This document shows positions 24,210 through 27,548 of a DNA stretch of 27,548 nt, piece after piece (the first letter of the stretch is position 1; each line of letters starts with the position of its first letter). The notes below the pieces were generated by a model, which ran no database searches, was not told the origin of the DNA, and was given only the letters and a program-made list of their open reading frames with translations. Source of the stretch: Neisseriales bacterium (GTDB lineage: Bacteria; Pseudomonadota; Gammaproteobacteria; Burkholderiales; UBA11063); NCBI GenBank assembly GCA_008017145.1, contig SSGY01000041.1, forward strand, positions 1 through 27,548, in the 5' to 3' direction. Both the position numbers and the translations under genes were made by a program.

Positions 24210-25109
24210 ATGGTAGATAATATTATTCTCTTTCTCCACCTTTGTGAAACCAAAAATTTTTCTGTATCTGCGTCACTACTAAATTTACAAGCTTCGACGT
24301 TTAGTCGACGTATTAAGAGTTTAGAGGATAAATTAGGCAAACAATTGATTGTAAGGACATCCAAAACATTTGAAGTGACAGATTTTGGTAATTATATTTA
24401 CAATCAATTTAAACATTTGCCAGATTTTGTAGATTATACATTAGAGAGGTATGATCGGGTTGTTAAGACCAATCAGATAAGCGGAGCTATTAGTTTAGCA
24501 TGTGGTGAACCCGTCGCAGAGAAAATAATTACACCGAGATTGCCAGAGTTTCTTGCCAAATATCCTAATATCAGCCTCAATATAAGTTGTATCAATAACA
24601 TGAGTAAATGGCCATCTGAAAATATTGATATTGTCTTATCTCCGGCTTATGTAAAAGGCAATAATTTGCTAAATCGCTTTGTCAAAACTGAATATATGCA
24701 GTTATTTTGTTCTGCTGATTATGCGATTAAAAATGGCACACCTCAGGAAATTGACGAGCTAAAAGATCATAAAATCATTGGTATGGTAGATGATAAATTT
24801 CAGCCGATGGAGTTCGTTAAGGTATCTCATCTTGATTCAAAAAAAGAACATATTTTAGATTTAAGGCATAATTTTCTGAATATAAACAGTGGGATTCAGC
24901 AATATAGAATAGGTAATAGCCTTGACTATTTATTTTGTACTTTTAAGTCAATTGTTAATACTGAGCTGAAAAATGGTACTGTCATACCTATTCTCCCTAA
25001 TTGGTCATTTTATGAATTAAATTTTCATATCGTGACAAATAAAAAAACATCTTCAGAAGAAGATATTGTTATTGATTTTCTTTATCATTGCTTTAGACTA
25101 AGCTCCTAA
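24210..25109 (+). CDS. LysR-family transcriptional regulator
   Basis: A 299-residue regulator with the N-terminal winged helix-turn-helix (about 1-60: LHLCETKNFSVSASLLNLQASTFSRRIKSLEDKLGKQLIVR), standard for LysR, and a periplasmic-binding-protein-like effector domain starting at about residue 90 (ISGAISLACGEPVAEKII). The length is normal. GAGGG stands before the ATG. It follows the precursor/IS region on the same strand and could control the cyclase-precursor locus, but LysR regulators usually act on a divergent gene and none is present here, so the target is uncertain. Confidence 0.92.
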   Translation: MVDNIILFLHLCETKNFSVSASLLNLQASTFSRRIKSLEDKLGKQLIVRTSKTFEVTDFGNYIYNQFKHLPDFVDYTLERYDRVVKTNQISGAISLACGEPVAEKIITPRLPEFLAKYPNISLNISCINNMSKWPSENIDIVLSPAYVKGNNLLNRFVKTEYMQLFCSADYAIKNGTPQEIDELKDHKIIGMVDDKFQPMEFVKVSHLDSKKEHILDLRHNFLNINSGIQQYRIGNSLDYLFCTFKSIVNTELKNGTVIPILPNWSFYELNFHIVTNKKTSSEEDIVIDFLYHCFRLSS

Positions 25110-25144
25110 TGTGTGGAGAAAAGTAGATAGCTAGAAGGAAAAAG

Positions 25145-25190
25145 ATCTACAGACGGTAAGTGGCTTATTTTATTACTGCCTGTAGATTTT
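25145..25190 (+). terminator. Probable terminator of the LysR gene
   Basis: Arms ATCTACAGACGGTAA (25145-25159) and TTACTGCCTGTAGAT (25173-25187) pair with one mismatch and one G-U pair, followed by TTTT within GATTTTG. It lies 36 bases after the LysR stop. Confidence 0.7.
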
Positions 25191-25260
25191 GAGGATTTAG
25201 TCTGTTGTTATCTTGTCATTGTAATGCATTTTATCCCTAACTTTACAAACCTGTTATTTG

Positions 25261-25297
25261 AAAAAATAGCTAGTATCAGGGATGAACTGACACTAGC
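25261..25297 (-). terminator. Probable terminator of the lectin-like lipoprotein gene
   Basis: Arms GCTAGTATCAG (25269-25279) and CTGACACTAGC (25287-25297) pair with one mismatch. Read on the minus strand the hairpin is followed by TATTTTTT. It lies about 130 bases after the stop of the convergent lipoprotein gene. Confidence 0.7.
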
Positions 25298-25429
25298 CAA
25301 AAGGTTAGATTTTTGTTATTAAAGTTATCTGGATGAAGTATTTAATATCAGATTTTCATTAGTGTCCAGAAGCAAGGTTAATTTTAATATTGCACCAGCA
25401 CGTGCACCTTATGTTACGTTTGGAGAAGT

Positions 25430-27548
25430 TTATTGTAACTTAGTTATTGGAGTGCATTTTCTATCACCCCATGAATCGCAAACCACTCCGCGATAGTAAC
25501 CATCACTAAAAAGTGCCATAAGATCACTACGTCCATTATCCTGTAAGAAGAAATCACAACCATAAAGAACAAATTCAATACCAGCTCCCCATTGCCCCAT
25601 TGTTGCGAATGTTGGATTACTACTACCAACACCATCTCCATAACCTACAAGGTTATAATCATCTTGGAACATTACATAGAATGCTGATATTGTGTTAACT
25701 TGTAAAAACTTTGAGCCATTTGGCAAATAAGTTGTAAGTCGCTGTGTAGCTGGGTCTATGGCTATTTTACAGTCTTTTGATTGATAAAATTTTACATTTG
25801 TTGTATCTGCAGTAGTTCGTAAGTAAAATGTACTACCTCTGAACTGGACTATGTCTGGATTAGCGATTAGCGTATAGTCTCTTTTACTGCCATCTTTAGC
25901 CACTACCGAAATTGTAAATGGCTTGGTATAACCAGTTGATGGATTGCCATAACGTGCCAGATAGTCATTTTTAGTGACGCCACTGATCTGTTCTACTCCA
26001 TTTATAAGTACTTTATTACCTGTTAAACTAAAGGTGGCGGCATGTCCTGCTGGATCTGTTAGCCATGTACCATAAGGTAGATTAAGCGTAATCGTATTTG
26101 CTGTATTATCTATAGTCGAACTTCCGCCATAGACAGCAAATGAAGTCAAGGTTTTTTTATCATCAGTTAAATTACCCGTGATCGGACGTAAAACTGAGTT
26201 ATAGGTAGTACTACCATTATTAACCGTAGCTACCGCATTTATCGAACTAACGCCGTAATTAATACCGTTACCGCGTATAGTCAAAGTTGCCTGACATGAA
26301 GAGTTAGCTGCAATTATCTGGCAACTGCTCCAGTTTAGCGTGGTATTAGCTGGGATAGATGTACTTACTGCTAAGTTTTGGATACTAACACTTTGATTAG
26401 ATAAGTTGTCTATCTTAATCGTAGTTGTTGCCGATGTCTCAACACCGATATTTACAGTCTGGATTGGGCTACTTAAAACTACTTTACCATTAGTAATCGT
26501 ACGCTGCCAGCCAACATACTGCGTAAGAGTCACACTCTGAGTAGTCACTCCACTTTCTTTGTAGTTTGCAAGAACCTTAAATGTTGCCGCTCCTGCATTC
26601 TGTGATGAACTCTTCAGTGTTACATTTACTGTACAGCGACTACCTGATTCTAGGATATTATTTGGTTCGTTTTTAAAACACGTTCCATAATCAAGACCAG
26701 TTCCCGATTCAATACCAAACGATAATGCTGACTCAATGTCTCCACGGCTAATCGTTACTGGTACATTACCGCTATTTGCTATAGTATGGGTAATATTGGC
26801 GGCGATTGTTCCAGCAATATTTATCACTGAAGCCCCTGTAGTAAAGCTAACCACAACTGTTTTATTTTTACTTGGTGCAGTTACGTTTAATAGTTGGTCT
26901 AAACGCGTGATTTGTTTAGATGCACTATTGATTATATTACTCAGGAATCTAACATTACCTGGAGTTAATTTGGTTCCATCAATATAAACTGGAATTATCT
27001 CGCCCGCCTTGATCTTGGTAAGTTCTTTATGATTGATAATTGCACTTTCATGACCAACAAAAGCAGTATTGTTTAAATCATAAGAGGCATCATGATTACC
27101 TGTAGCATAAAGGTAAGTTGTCGATTTGCTATTATTATCAATGAAAGTATTCGCTAGATAAACTCCAGGCTGTGTCCCATCAGTAACTCCCTGAAACTCA
27201 AGTAATTGCTCAGTACTAGCCGGAGTATCACCTAGGGCAAGATTTGCATGTGCCGTATATGATAGGCTAGGGTTTGCAGATCTTTGTAAATCCACATGTG
27301 CGGTTAATGTACAATCAGCATGTGCTTTAATTGTCTTACAGCCGGTTATTGTAACTGGACTACCTGGCATATTATCAAACTCAAGGTTATGAATATCTGA
27401 ACTGGTAGTATTACTAACTAGAATCTTAATGTCATTTGTTTTATCATAAAACACTGGTATTACACCTGTTTTTGAGAAAGTCAGGTAATTCGCTTGATTA
27501 CTAGCTGCTTGACTTGTAGCACCTGAACTACAGGCACTAACCAATACA
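25430..27548 (-). CDS. Lipoprotein with Ig-like repeats and a bulb-type lectin-like C-terminus, 5' end missing
   Basis: At least 704 residues, open to the window edge. The visible N-terminus reads V-L-V-S-A-C-S-S-G, the end of a lipoprotein signal peptide with the lipid-modified Cys, so only the first 15-20 residues are missing; the TTG at 27544 is not the real start. Three or more beta-sandwich repeats each carry a Cys pair (around GCKTIKAHADC, CFKNEPNNILESGSRC, CQIIAANSSC). At about 455-570 is a segment resembling a DUF5018/cadherin-like domain (ending in GSKRDYTLIAN). At 627-635 QDDYNLVGY matches the B-lectin mannose-binding motif Q-x-D-x-N-x-V-x-Y, with a weaker copy (LQDNGRSDLMALF) 30 residues on. 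Probably surface-exposed and carbohydrate-binding. Confidence 0.8.
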   Translation of the reverse strand, partial: VLVSACSSGATSQAASNQANYLTFSKTGVIPVFYDKTNDIKILVSNTTSSDIHNLEFDNMPGSPVTITGCKTIKAHADCTLTAHVDLQRSANPSLSYTAHANLALGDTPASTEQLLEFQGVTDGTQPGVYLANTFIDNNSKSTTYLYATGNHDASYDLNNTAFVGHESAIINHKELTKIKAGEIIPVYIDGTKLTPGNVRFLSNIINSASKQITRLDQLLNVTAPSKNKTVVVSFTTGASVINIAGTIAANITHTIANSGNVPVTISRGDIESALSFGIESGTGLDYGTCFKNEPNNILESGSRCTVNVTLKSSSQNAGAATFKVLANYKESGVTTQSVTLTQYVGWQRTITNGKVVLSSPIQTVNIGVETSATTTIKIDNLSNQSVSIQNLAVSTSIPANTTLNWSSCQIIAANSSCQATLTIRGNGINYGVSSINAVATVNNGSTTYNSVLRPITGNLTDDKKTLTSFAVYGGSSTIDNTANTITLNLPYGTWLTDPAGHAATFSLTGNKVLINGVEQISGVTKNDYLARYGNPSTGYTKPFTISVVAKDGSKRDYTLIANPDIVQFRGSTFYLRTTADTTNVKFYQSKDCKIAIDPATQRLTTYLPNGSKFLQVNTISAFYVMFQDDYNLVGYGDGVGSSNPTFATMGQWGAGIEFVLYGCDFFLQDNGRSDLMALFSDGYYRGVVCDSWGDRKCTPITKLQ

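Larger units (their letters stand above)
25110..25429. other. Gap between the LysR and lectin-lipoprotein genes
   Basis: A 320-base convergent intergenic region with two terminator-like hairpins (25145-25190 and 25261-25297). I see no gene in the remaining sequence. Confidence 0.6.

Noticed and set aside
27542..27544. TTG at 27544 as the start of the lectin-like lipoprotein
   Set aside because: It would cut inside a lipobox (V-L-V-S-A-C); the frame is open to the window edge, so the real start lies outside.
1..27548. CRISPR arrays, tRNA or rRNA genes, prophage or integrase
   Set aside because: No regular direct repeats, tRNA-like cloverleaf or rRNA sequence was seen, and no phage or integrase genes occur.

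Overview
The window looks like chromosome from a low-GC beta- or gammaproteobacterium. The gmk-rpoZ-spoT block, the cmk-rpsA-ihfB block, Lon and a type IV pilin are the usual core arrangement of those classes. A Neisseriales-like betaproteobacterium is my best guess, but nothing here fixes the genus.

Positions 1-10200 are mostly housekeeping. On the minus strand are lon (3' end beyond the window edge), a SpoT-type (p)ppGpp hydrolase whose synthetase site looks disabled, rpoZ and gmk. On the plus strand are a TatD-family deoxyribonuclease, a small secreted four-cysteine protein, cmk, rpsA and ihfB. A strong terminator follows, then an unusually long type IV pilin-like protein.

Positions 10200-17950 are accessory. 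A membrane rhodanese (YgaP type) has its promoter covered and flanked by two copies of one palindrome, as expected for a persulfide-sensing repressor. Divergent from it is a compact operon: two paralogous E1/ThiF-like adenylating enzymes, an exported alpha/beta hydrolase and an HMGL-like (isopropylmalate/homocitrate synthase family) enzyme fused to a C-terminal cupin, followed by a Bcr/CflA-type exporter. This reads as an uncharacterised small-molecule pathway. An SDR-TetR pair with two related palindromes closes the region.

Positions 18000-27548 hold a large lipoprotein, a D-threonine aldolase/D-serine dehydratase family enzyme, and a RiPP-like locus. That locus has two 42-codon genes missing from long-ORF calls, with nearly the same leader (K-L-A-Y-Q-K-P-E-L/I) and different cores. 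They flank an asparagine-synthetase-like protein that lacks the glutaminase cysteine, as lasso-peptide cyclases do. The leader has the Y-x-x-P-x-L recognition motif. The second peptide has Thr at -2 and a core AESGTRSDGIIDQAS in which Ala1 and Asp8 could form an eight-residue macrolactam. No leader-binding (RRE) protein, leader peptidase, transporter or isopeptidase is visible, so the cluster is split, incomplete or of a different kind. A decayed IS3-family transposase fragment abuts the second precursor. A LysR regulator follows, and at the right edge lies a lipoprotein, cut at its 5' end, that finishes in a bulb-type (mannose-binding) lectin-like domain.
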